NCBI GenBank assembly: GCA_013203725.1
Contig: JABMPK010000080.1
Location: forward strand, 1 to 7,695
Source of the DNA: Candidatus Uhrbacteria bacterium
GTDB lineage: Bacteria; Patescibacteriota; Patescibacteriia; UBA9934; UBA11717
Length of the DNA stretch: 7,695 nucleotides
Direction: 5' to 3'
Both the position numbers and the translations under genes were made by a program. A model generated the notes under the pieces. It ran no database searches. It was given only the letters and a program-made list of their open reading frames with translations, and was not told the DNA's origin. Position 1 is the stretch's first letter. Each line of letters begins with the position of its first letter. Below, one piece after another: positions 1 to 5,831 of the stretch.

Positions 1-52
1 GGTATATTCATGCCGTCTACCTTTGCAGTCAGGAAACACTAATACCGTAACC

Positions 53-80
53 AAAAAGAGCCACACAGGGCTCTTTTTTT
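53..80. terminator. Intrinsic terminator, possibly bidirectional
   Basis: A 10-bp perfect stem pairs AAAAAGAGCC (53-62) with GGCTCTTTTT (69-78) around the 6-base loop ACACAG. On the plus strand the stem runs into a T tract (74-81, broken at 82); on the minus strand it ends in five Ts. It lies a few bases beyond the stop codon of the minus-strand surface-protein gene (stop 86-88) and should end that transcript. It may also end a plus-strand gene entering from the left, since plus-strand frames stop at 40-42 and 48-50. Confidence 0.85.
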
Positions 81-85
81 TGTAA

Positions 86-2200
86 TTAGTAAATCAATGT
101 GCCTCCCTGTATTGGCATCCCCGCTACTGTCGAGCCATCCCGATCAGACACTCCATCATTCCAAGTAAAGTGTGCGTAATCATCTACGGATATTCGGATT
201 GAATCATCCAGCTTCGCACTTGCTCCCGATGTATCAGCTGCGAATATGAACATGTCTCCAAAACCAGTTGCGAATGTATTATTCACACCCGCAACCGCGT
301 ACACCAACAGCTCTGTTGCATTTGATGAGCCACAAGCAGTCCAAGACGAGTCATAGAACGTCCAGCTGTCAGCTGCATCTGTAGAGTAGTCACTTCCAAA
401 GAATAGGGCAAAGTTAGATGCGTCACCCATCTGAGAGCAAGTATTCCACCCTCCTCCATTATTATCCGATGTCGTTAATTTGAACGGGACATCTAGCACC
501 GTGGCTACGCCAGTAGCACCCGGATAAAGCGAGAATGTGAATAGTTCTGTCATACCTGGCGCGAATGACGCTGCACCAGATATTGAATTGTTTAAACTAA
601 TCAAAAGCGATGTTGCAACGCTGTTAGTTCCAGTATTGAACCAACCAGTAACGCTGTCAGCGTCACCTGTATTATATTCTTCAGCGTGAATTTCGTATTG
701 GTACTGTGAATTTTCAGACATCGGCGTCAGCCATGATGGGCTTACATAGAACGCTGTAACAGACGAACCGATAACCTGCTGTACTAGCTCATCGTGAAGA
801 GCGCCTGAAGAATCCCAAATACGAATGCGATAGTGATCAAGAGGCCCGCTAGACTCGAAGCTAAACGTGCGCGTTAGCTGATCAGGGTCTCCGAGTGCAT
901 CGAGCATATATGTCGCCACATTGTTGATAGCGAAATCACCATCTTTAGCCTCCAATGTTTCCGTCCTACAGTTATTTGTGTCATCTGACTCAGAGACCGC
1001 GTCAAGATAGTCAACGCAGACTTTTACTGCCCGCGCGCCCATTACCTGCTGTGGGGAAATATCCGATATTCCTCCGGCGTTCAAAAACATCTTCTGAGCC
1101 GCCGAAAGTGTTGTTGCGTTGTAAGTCCATTCTAAAACCTCATCCAACCAAACGTGTACATCTACATTCTCTGTACCCACAGCTGCGCCATCATTCGTGA
1201 GCGTAGCTACTATCTGGTTCGTACTACTGAGGGACAAATCCAATACACGTAGATCGGGTAGAACAATCTCTTTCTCCTGACTATCGGCGTCAGATTCGTC
1301 TGCGTCTTGTTCATCCTTCTCTGCTGCCTTACGAGCTTCTTCCTCCGCTATCTTCTTGGCCTCGGCCTCAGCGGCGTCCTTAGCCTCCCTTTCGTCTACC
1401 TGAAATGTTTCTTGATCTTCAGCGATCTCCTCCTCGGTCGCTTCTTCTATATCCTCGATATCAATCTTGTCATCTTCGTCCACCTGAATCGCCTTCAACT
1501 TATCAACAAGTTCTTGTAATCGATCAATCTCGCGCTCAAGCTTTCTTATCTTCTTGATGACTAATCCCATTCGGTTTTCAAGATGCCTAGAGATCTGCGC
1601 ATGACGCTTAAGGACATTCAGTTTCTCTTCGTCAATAACATCCTCAATCTCTACAGCTTCCCCGCTTTCATCAACTCTAAGCAGAGAACCGTCCTCTGCT
1701 GTTATGACCGTACCTTCTGGAAGTTCATTCTCACCCAATTCAGCCGCTACGGTGTAGCGTGGGAAAAATGCCTCAGAAAGATCGTCTACACGCTTTGCCC
1801 AATCGTCACCAAAAAGCTTTTGCGCCATGGCTTCGTCTTTTATAGGTCGCAAAACTCCGCCAGACGTGACTACGTAAACCTTGTTTACACTAGGAATCTT
1901 AACTAGGCGTGTGCCTGCCTGGTACGGCACAAGGCCACCAAGCGGCTTTTTTGCAAGATTATCACACGTTATAGTCTTCACTTTCTCAAATCCTTCGTTC
2001 CAAGTGAAGAATACTTTCTCGTTGGGGAATGCGTATCGTTTGCCATCATCACCAAGAAGGTACACAGATGGCCCACTTGAACATTTAACAAGGTCTCCAG
2101 ATGATGCTGCATGAGCTGTTTCAATGTACGCAGCGGCTCCCAGCACAGACAGGAGGAAAGCAGATGCCACAATGCCCATGCGATGCATAGATGTCGTCAT
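86..2200 (-). CDS. Large secreted/surface multidomain protein, Patescibacteria type, with CARDB-like domain
   Basis: This is a 704-residue exported protein with no enzymatic motif that I recognise. From the ATG at 2200, residues 1-31 form a signal peptide (hydrophobic core about 9-25, cleavage likely after AHA at 29-31). Residues 35-150 hold a two-part module (GKRYAFPNEKVFFTW at 53-67; VYVVTSGGVLRPI at 108-120; FFPRY at 145-149) that I know as recurrent in exported CPR proteins. Residues 187-310 are a charged coiled coil followed by an acidic, Ala/Glu/Lys-rich linker. Residues 315-416 resemble a CARDB adhesion-type beta-sandwich, including ESDDTNNC. Residues 420-704 form Ser/Thr/Asn/Gly-rich beta domains ending in HFTWNDGV...GMPIQGGTL. 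Six cysteines (40, 80, 395, 411, 588, 623) fall in three close pairs, suggesting disulfides. An upstream in-frame ATG at 2239 would add 13 residues, but a TATAAT box (2219-2224) lies inside that extension, so 2200 is preferred. A role at the cell surface or in attachment is inferred, not shown. Confidence 0.8.
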   Translation of the reverse strand: MTTSMHRMGIVASAFLLSVLGAAAYIETAHAASSGDLVKCSSGPSVYLLGDDGKRYAFPNEKVFFTWNEGFEKVKTITCDNLAKKPLGGLVPYQAGTRLVKIPSVNKVYVVTSGGVLRPIKDEAMAQKLFGDDWAKRVDDLSEAFFPRYTVAAELGENELPEGTVITAEDGSLLRVDESGEAVEIEDVIDEEKLNVLKRHAQISRHLENRMGLVIKKIRKLEREIDRLQELVDKLKAIQVDEDDKIDIEDIEEATEEEIAEDQETFQVDEREAKDAAEAEAKKIAEEEARKAAEKDEQDADESDADSQEKEIVLPDLRVLDLSLSSTNQIVATLTNDGAAVGTENVDVHVWLDEVLEWTYNATTLSAAQKMFLNAGGISDISPQQVMGARAVKVCVDYLDAVSESDDTNNCRTETLEAKDGDFAINNVATYMLDALGDPDQLTRTFSFESSGPLDHYRIRIWDSSGALHDELVQQVIGSSVTAFYVSPSWLTPMSENSQYQYEIHAEEYNTGDADSVTGWFNTGTNSVATSLLISLNNSISGAASFAPGMTELFTFSLYPGATGVATVLDVPFKLTTSDNNGGGWNTCSQMGDASNFALFFGSDYSTDAADSWTFYDSSWTACGSSNATELLVYAVAGVNNTFATGFGDMFIFAADTSGASAKLDDSIRISVDDYAHFTWNDGVSDRDGSTVAGMPIQGGTLIY

Positions 2201-2218
2201 AAAGGGTTTGTTTAATTC

Positions 2219-2224
2219 ATTATA
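2219..2224 (-). promoter_or_regulatory. -10 box of the surface-protein gene
   Basis: A perfect TATAAT on the minus strand lies 18 bases before the ATG at 2200, giving a predicted transcript start near 2212 and a leader of about 12 bases without a Shine-Dalgarno sequence. I see no good -35 at 17 bases. An alternative TATACT lies at 2230-2235. The box overlaps the longer in-frame ORF start, which supports the shorter start. Confidence 0.55.
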
Positions 2225-2271
2225 GGTTAAGTATAGCATGGCAGGGGCGTTTAACCTTCCAATGAGTCCAG

Positions 2272-3013
2272 TTAAGGCTTATCTGCCTCATACGTAATCA
2301 CAGATAGTCCGCCTGCTTTTGAGTGACTCAACAGCTTTAACCCCGGTGTCTTCATACGTAAGAGCTCCTCAATGCTTGTCGGCTGATCACGCGACACAAA
2401 CCGTAGCAACAATCCTCGATATGCTTTTGACCAATGATTAATTCTCTTTCCGTTTTGCAGGAAGATACATTCTGTGACTGTAGCTTTGGGCGTGTAGTAA
2501 TTTTTGTAAATCTCCGCACGCAGATCTAGAACATGATCATCCCCAATAATCCTATCCAAAGCACCCGAAGTATGTTCGCGATAATACTTCGCCATTGCAA
2601 CGTCGGCAAATTTTACACGCTGCTTTAATTTGATTTCCGGAATCATGTCACCTCCACGAATAGGGCCAAGGAGGTTAGAAAATATTATGAGATGGCTCGC
2701 AAGGTATTCGTACTGAGATACTGTGAGTGTTTTAGTATCAAGGTACTGAAACCCAACACCATTGTATCGCTGAAGCGCAGGAAGAACTGGTGCCTCGGAC
2801 AAGATTTTTGGTAGCGCAGCAATCTTCTGTTCGTCTTTCCAGCCCGTTAAGGCTTGTTTCTCCTTCGATGACCCAGAACTAAGCGCGCCTTCGTAGGCTT
2901 TTGTCAGCACCTCCCTTACCTGCTCGCTCGCAATCAATTTATGGCTAACATTTTGAAATACCCCAGACCCCCCCAGCCCGCTTCCCTTCAGACGGAGAAA
3001 ATAATACAATCAT
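2272..3013 (-). CDS. yaaA: YaaA-family (DUF328/UPF0246) peroxide stress protein, frameshifted in a G7 run
   Basis: YaaA proteins limit intracellular iron and oxidative DNA damage during peroxide stress. The body matches the family: YNGVGFQYLD (about 83-92 of the repaired protein), FSNLLGPIRGGDMIPEIKLK (about 111-130, the family's 'LSGLYGxLRPxDxIxPYRLEM' region), VLDLRAEIYKNYY (about 161-173) and KAYRG (196-200). The start is broken. In the body frame the ORF opens only at a TTG (3009) directly after a stop and gives an atypical N-terminus. The frame from the ATG at 3013 encodes MIVLFSPSEGKRAGG, the expected family N-terminus with its PSEGK motif, but reaches a stop after 20 codons. The frames join at a run of seven Gs (2968-2974, C on the plus strand); six would give an intact 246-residue protein. 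Nothing else in the gene is damaged. It could be a sequencing or assembly indel, a phase-variable tract or a young pseudogene. Family call firm; functional state uncertain. Confidence 0.8.
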
Positions 3014-3022
3014 ATATGAAGC

Positions 3023-3031
3023 ATCGTAGCA
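3023..3031 (-). promoter_or_regulatory. Possible extended -10 promoter of yaaA
   Basis: The minus strand reads TGCTACGAT, an extended -10 (TGn followed by TACGAT), 9 bases before the ATG at 3013. The predicted transcript start is within a few bases of the ATG. No convincing -35 is seen. It faces away from the hpf promoter in the same 67-base gap. Confidence 0.35.
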
Positions 3032-3040
3032 CAACATGGG

Positions 3041-3070
3041 TTTACATATGCGTCTTTCTCAGCGTATACT
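3041..3070 (+). promoter_or_regulatory. Sigma70-type promoter of hpf
   Basis: TTTACA (3041-3046) and TATACT (3065-3070) are separated by 18 bases and differ from consensus by one base each. The -10 ends 10 bases before the ATG at 3081, so the mRNA would have almost no leader. The promoter lies within the upstream extension of the reading frame (ATG at 3036), showing that this earlier ATG is probably not the start. Confidence 0.6.
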
Positions 3071-3080
3071 GCCATCATCT

Positions 3081-3455
3081 ATGAAAATTGAATCGATATC
3101 TGGAAACAATATTGAACTAACGCCGGGGATGGAAGAGTATGTTCGTACGCGTATTGAAAAACTGTCGAAGATTGTTCAGAGTATGGAGCCGGCTGTTATA
3201 CGAGCGGAAGTTGGTGAGCCGTCATCACAGCGCAGAAAAGGCGAGCATCTATTTTACGCAGAATTAAGCGCGACGATTAAAGATAAGGATTTTCATGCTA
3301 TAAAAACCGGCCAAAGTGTATTCAAGGCGATGGAGAGAGTTAGAGTAGATATGTATCAACAAATAATTAGATGGAAGACGAAGGAACGCGTCACGCAAAG
3401 AAAACAGGAAGTCATGGACAAGAAGCTGTTGCGGTCTGCGCCTGATAAGATCTGA
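3081..3455 (+). CDS. hpf: Ribosome hibernation promoting factor, short HPF/RaiA (sigma-54 modulation) family
   Basis: A 124-residue protein of the S30AE/HPF-RaiA family. These proteins bind the decoding region of the 30S subunit in starved or stationary cells and silence or protect ribosomes. The start MKIESISGNNIELTPGMEEYVRTRIEKL is characteristic (beta strand, then a helix ending in KL), followed by the strands AVIRAEVGEPS (about 38-48) and HLFYAELSATIKDKDF (about 56-71). The family's C-terminal helix is AMERVRVDMYQQIIRWKTK (about 83-101), with a basic tail to 124. There is no long-HPF C-terminal dimerisation domain, so this is the short type. The ATG at 3081 is chosen over 3036 because family homology begins there and a promoter lies between the two. 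Divergent from yaaA; no clear terminator follows. Confidence 0.9.
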   Translation: MKIESISGNNIELTPGMEEYVRTRIEKLSKIVQSMEPAVIRAEVGEPSSQRRKGEHLFYAELSATIKDKDFHAIKTGQSVFKAMERVRVDMYQQIIRWKTKERVTQRKQEVMDKKLLRSAPDKI

Positions 3456-3474
3456 TCCTCTTGTGCGCGCATCA

Positions 3475-3503
3475 CTGGCAATCTACCTGACTTCTGATAT
3501 AAT
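3475..3503 (+). promoter_or_regulatory. Extended -10 promoter of the DUF378 gene
   Basis: TGATATAAT (3495-3503) is a perfect TATAAT with the TGn extension. A weak -35, CTGGCA (3475-3480), sits 17 bases upstream. The predicted transcript start is near 3510, giving an A-rich leader of about 22 bases with no Shine-Dalgarno sequence before the ATG at 3532. Confidence 0.65.
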
Positions 3504-3531
3504 AAACTTATAAAACATAAACAAAAACTTT

Positions 3532-3750
3532 ATGAAGAAAGATTCATGTGGAGTGTGCAAGGTTACTAGTTGGGCCCTAATCGTAGCTGGTCTTGCTCTA
3601 GGTATTCAGGGGCTCTTTGAGTGGAACCTCTTTACCGTCCTTTCAGGCGAATCCGATGTAACGCTTCGAGTAATTTACGTAGTTGTTGGAATCGCAACAA
3701 TTGGTGTAATTGCTAGGAAGATGGACATGTGTAAAGTTTGCAAGAAGTAA
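3532..3750 (+). CDS. DUF378-family two-helix membrane protein with CxxC motifs near both ends
   Basis: A 72-residue protein with two predicted transmembrane helices (about 12-30 and 45-61). The pattern WALIVAGLALGIQGLFEWNLFTVL...LRVIYVVVGIATIGVI matches DUF378 (YuzA-like): Gly-rich helix 1, 'GLFxxNL' turn, then 'IYxxVGxA' helix 2. The function of this family is unknown. A CGVC near the start (Cys6, Cys9) and a CKVC near the end (Cys67, Cys70) are additions to the core. With two helices both termini lie on the same side of the membrane, so the four cysteines could form one metal site or redox pair; this is inference. It has its own promoter and a strong terminator directly downstream, so it is probably transcribed alone. 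Confidence 0.75.
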   Translation: MKKDSCGVCKVTSWALIVAGLALGIQGLFEWNLFTVLSGESDVTLRVIYVVVGIATIGVIARKMDMCKVCKK

Positions 3751-3762
3751 GGTTAAAATTTT

Positions 3763-3793
3763 AAAAACCGCTGAGTGTTCTCGGCGGTTTTTT
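3763..3793 (+). terminator. Strong intrinsic terminator of the DUF378 gene
   Basis: A nine-base arm AAAAACCGC (3763-3771) pairs with GCGGTTTTT (3784-3792), extended inward by TGAG/CTCG including one T-G wobble, around the 4-base loop TGTT. A run of six Ts (3788-3793) follows the GC-rich stem. It begins 12 bases after the stop codon of the 72-residue protein. Confidence 0.9.
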
Positions 3794-3801
3794 GATATCA
3801 T
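3793..3801 (+). promoter_or_regulatory. Extended -10 promoter of the PsbP-like gene
   Basis: TGATATCAT (3793-3801) carries the TGn extension and a one-mismatch -10 (TATCAT), and is nearly identical to the TGATATAAT before the preceding gene. Its first T is the last T of the terminator. The -10 ends 7 bases before the ATG at 3809, predicting a leaderless or near-leaderless mRNA. Confidence 0.5.
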
Positions 3802-3808
3802 GAATTAT

Positions 3809-4390
3809 ATGAAAAAACAAAATCTGCGGTATATAATCTTAACTACGATCGCGGTTGCTGCGATCTATTTGATTTCATCACTCTTTTCACATCTTGCGTT
3901 GTCTCAGTACGAAGATGCTAAATATGGCTTCTCATTCTCTTATCCACAGTCATGGGTCATGAGCGACATGTCTAATATGGGTAGCAGCATTGCAATTGCT
4001 CTTGAGTCAAAGGACACCGACAAGCTATTAGAATCGAAAGCTCTGCCTCCTGAGTATAGACACAACTTTGCTTTGTATCATTTTGATGACATCAATAGTA
4101 TCGAAGCTCAAGGCGGCACAGGGCCCGGGTCACGATTCAACTACAAGAGCGTGGATGAATTCTTGAACGACACAGATACAATGCGGACAACAAATAAAAT
4201 TGGAGACGTCATAATAGACGACGTTCCAGCACACGAGGTTATTGTAGGAGGCAACGGATCAGCGTATGGAATTATGGCAGAAATTAAAAATGACGGAATC
4301 TATCTACTGTTGTTTGAAAGAGCTGTGGACAAGAGTTTTCTTGGGACAAAAGAAGCAAAGCTGATTGAGTCATTTAAGTTCAAAAAATAG
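3809..4390 (+). CDS. Membrane-anchored protein with PsbP-like extracytoplasmic domain
   Basis: A 193-residue protein with one N-terminal transmembrane segment or uncleaved signal anchor (about 7-30; basic start MKKQNLR; no lipobox Cys). The extracytoplasmic domain starts with QYEDAKYGFSFSYPQSWVMSD (33-53), the 'ENxxYGFSFxYPxxW' opening of PsbP-like/DUF1795-type beta-sandwich domains, and ends with a strand-rich region and KLIESFKFKK, typical of that fold ('xxxxxIxxSFKF'). No catalytic motif is visible; in bacteria such domains are mostly uncharacterised envelope proteins. The frame is open from 3710, overlapping the preceding gene, but that part crosses a terminator. The ATG at 3809 is preferred because the -10 is just upstream; the ATG at 3800 would overlap the -10. 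Confidence 0.65.
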   Translation: MKKQNLRYIILTTIAVAAIYLISSLFSHLALSQYEDAKYGFSFSYPQSWVMSDMSNMGSSIAIALESKDTDKLLESKALPPEYRHNFALYHFDDINSIEAQGGTGPGSRFNYKSVDEFLNDTDTMRTTNKIGDVIIDDVPAHEVIVGGNGSAYGIMAEIKNDGIYLLLFERAVDKSFLGTKEAKLIESFKFKK

Positions 4391-4393
4391 TCT

Positions 4394-5155
4394 TTAAAGG
4401 TCAGACCCCAACTCTGTCTCTTCGTCGCTTGCCACAAGATCTGTGTCCTCGTCATTAAATGGGACTTGTTCCATCTCCTCCGGACGACTGTAGTTCCAGC
4501 CACCCTTTTTCTTGCTATCCTCGAGCGTTCCGATGTAGCCCATGGATGCATCTATTATAGAAATATCTCCGCGACTACTGGTATATCGAACCCAAGTATG
4601 CGCGCCAATACCCGGAATAGCATTACGGTCTACCGACGCCTCGCCTTCCAGCTGACCATACTTAATAAGTCGCTCTAAAAGATATGCGACTAAAAGTACC
4701 TGGTGCCTACAAACACCCGCCTTCTTTGAAATAAAGAAAGAAAGATCCACTTTTTTATCTTCTCGATTTATTCCTAACTCTTCATCCAATATCTTTTCTA
4801 TCTTACTCTCAGCGTATGGAATTTCGGTTCTTGTAGTGTCGAATACGGAATTTAATAATACATCCTTTTTATTATAACCTTGTTTCTCGTAAGACTTCAC
4901 AGTATCAAACACCGAGTTGTAAACACGATCATATTCCCTGCGCGACCCTTCGCGTTCATCGTCCACGACTATAGCTTCACGTTCGCTCCCACCCAAATAG
5001 ACGCCGCCATTCACCGGCGTGTCTCTTGAAATAATCTCGCGTCCCCGCCATGTTCCGCGGCGATCATCCGTAGCCTCCTGGTATTCCGGCGAATCTTTTA
5101 CTCGATCCCTTCCAAGCTCGGTCCGCCTCCAATTTCTATTGCCACCTTCCGACAT
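4394..5155 (-). CDS. Transglutaminase-like cysteine protein (Cys-His-Asp triad)
   Basis: A 253-residue protein, apparently cytosolic (no signal peptide or membrane segment). Residues 1-75 are hydrophilic, Arg/Glu/Gly-rich and probably disordered. Residues 75-205 contain a transglutaminase-like core: KKAGVCRHQVLLVAYLLERL (144-163) with Cys149 at a helix start, GAHTWVRYTS (184-193) with His186, and ISIIDAS (198-204) with Asp202. These are the ordered Cys, His and Asp of the superfamily, so catalytic competence is plausible. Members include peptidases, amidases and protein crosslinkers, and the substrate cannot be read from sequence. The last 30 residues are very acidic. It lies 39 bases downstream of the Spo0M-like gene on the same strand and may be co-transcribed, although a candidate promoter lies between them. 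Its stop is separated by only 3 bases from that of the convergent plus-strand gene. Confidence 0.7.
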   Translation of the reverse strand: MSEGGNRNWRRTELGRDRVKDSPEYQEATDDRRGTWRGREIISRDTPVNGGVYLGGSEREAIVVDDEREGSRREYDRVYNSVFDTVKSYEKQGYNKKDVLLNSVFDTTRTEIPYAESKIEKILDEELGINREDKKVDLSFFISKKAGVCRHQVLLVAYLLERLIKYGQLEGEASVDRNAIPGIGAHTWVRYTSSRGDISIIDASMGYIGTLEDSKKKGGWNYSRPEEMEQVPFNDEDTDLVASDEETELGSDL

Positions 5156-5161
5156 AAAGTA

Positions 5162-5190
5162 AATCTAAACCAATCAACAAAATCGTGCAA
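5162..5190 (-). promoter_or_regulatory. Candidate promoter of the transglutaminase-like gene
   Basis: On the minus strand TTGCAC (5185-5190) and TAGATT (5162-5167) are spaced by 17 bases, and the -10 ends 6 bases before the ATG at 5155, predicting a leaderless start. Each box has two mismatches to consensus, so co-transcription from the upstream gene remains possible. Confidence 0.35.
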
Positions 5191-5194
5191 ATAT

Positions 5195-5701
5195 CTAAAG
5201 CTGAATATCGATCCGCATCTCACTCGAAGCATCCGTTGACCCCTCAATGTCTGCCGTCACCTTCAACTTGTACATGCGTCGCTGGCTGCTCGCCATGTTG
5301 TTGAGCTTGTTGAGTGCACCCATAAATCCTGCACCACTCTCCCCTACTCCGCCAAGATTAACTGGAAGCGAAAAACTAAACTCTTTCTGCTCCCCTGGCT
5401 GAATTGTGAACGCCTGATTCACGCTGTCTTGCGCGATTGTCTGAACAACCTTGTTTTGTGTACTACCAATTGTAGAGTTCTGCATCGCGTTGTTCATCCC
5501 TCTGTTAACCATTCCCTGTGGTTGATTCTCCGACATAATCAACTGCGCCTGAACGCTTGTAATATTTTGCTCCATCTTTCCACCAATAAGAACTGCTGTA
5601 AAATCTAGATTCGCACCGTTTTGTACGGTACCTGGCCCATTAATCGTCATTTTTGATCCTCCGATATTAAGAGCTCCTTTTACTTTGTCAAGAAATCCCA
5701 T
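5195..5701 (-). CDS. Spo0M-like / arrestin-fold protein, short form
   Basis: A 168-residue protein without a signal peptide. It resembles the N-terminal half of Spo0M-family proteins: short helix MGFLDKVKGALNIGGSK (1-17), then TINGPGTVQNGANLDFTAVLIGGKMEQNITSVQAQLIM (19-56, matching the 'xPGxxVxGxVxIxGGxxEQxIxxIxxxL' pattern), a Met/Asn/Gln-rich insert (57-92), and FTIQPGEQKEFSFSLPV (98-114, the family's 'FTIxPGExxExPFxxxLP'). The last strands, MYKLKVTADIEGSTDASSEMRIDIQL, complete an arrestin-like beta-sandwich. Bacillus Spo0M is longer (about 260 residues) and acts in sporulation control and cell-cycle or cytoskeletal links; no sporulation is implied here. A scaffolding role is inference. A minus-strand TATTAT box (5711-5716) lies 9 bases before the ATG. 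Confidence 0.65.
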   Translation of the reverse strand: MGFLDKVKGALNIGGSKMTINGPGTVQNGANLDFTAVLIGGKMEQNITSVQAQLIMSENQPQGMVNRGMNNAMQNSTIGSTQNKVVQTIAQDSVNQAFTIQPGEQKEFSFSLPVNLGGVGESGAGFMGALNKLNNMASSQRRMYKLKVTADIEGSTDASSEMRIDIQL

Positions 5702-5710
5702 AAATTGCAG

Positions 5711-5716
5711 ATAATA
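5711..5716 (-). promoter_or_regulatory. Candidate -10 box of the Spo0M-like gene
   Basis: TATTAT on the minus strand (one mismatch from consensus) lies 9 bases before the ATG at 5701. No matching -35 at 16-18 bases; TTGTGA at 5739-5744 is too far (22 bases). No Shine-Dalgarno sequence is present. The spacing matches the short leaders of the neighbouring genes. Confidence 0.35.
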
Positions 5717-5776
5717 CTTATTATGACTGTATCTTACCTCACAATTCGCCTTATGGCCAACACTTTAGCTGCGTGC

Positions 5777-5812
5777 AAAAAGAAAGTGCACCCGGAAAGC
5801 GAGTGCACTTTC
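5777..5812 (-). terminator. Intrinsic terminator of the AAA_28 ATPase gene
   Basis: On the minus strand a 10-bp stem GAAAGTGCAC/GTGCACTTTC (arms 5803-5812 and 5782-5791, 11-base loop) is followed at once by five Ts (5777-5781). It begins about 20 bases past the stop codon at 5832. The loop and one arm can also form a different hairpin (5788-5799 with 5808-5818). Confidence 0.8.
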
Positions 5813-5831
5813 GGGTGCCTGTAACTAGTTT

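Noticed and set aside
1..50. Possible 3' end of a plus-strand gene (stops at 40-42 or 48-50) or start of a minus-strand gene (ATG at 11)
   Set aside because: Too short to tell a reading frame; only the terminator at 53-80 hints at a plus-strand gene upstream.
955..2172. Several frames of 64-107 codons overlapping the surface-protein gene
   Set aside because: They overlap a gene with a signal peptide and continuous recognisable domains, and show no motif of their own.
3036..3080. Fifteen-codon extension of HPF from the ATG at 3036
   Set aside because: A TTTACA-18-TATACT promoter lies inside it and HPF homology starts at 3081.
3710..3808. N-terminal extension of the PsbP-like protein
   Set aside because: It overlaps the end of the DUF378 gene in another frame and crosses a strong terminator; a hydrophobic anchor with a basic start begins at 3809.
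4858..4940. Repeated NSVFDT in the transglutaminase-like protein
   Set aside because: Two copies of six residues only, encoded by different codons; no duplication extends beyond them.
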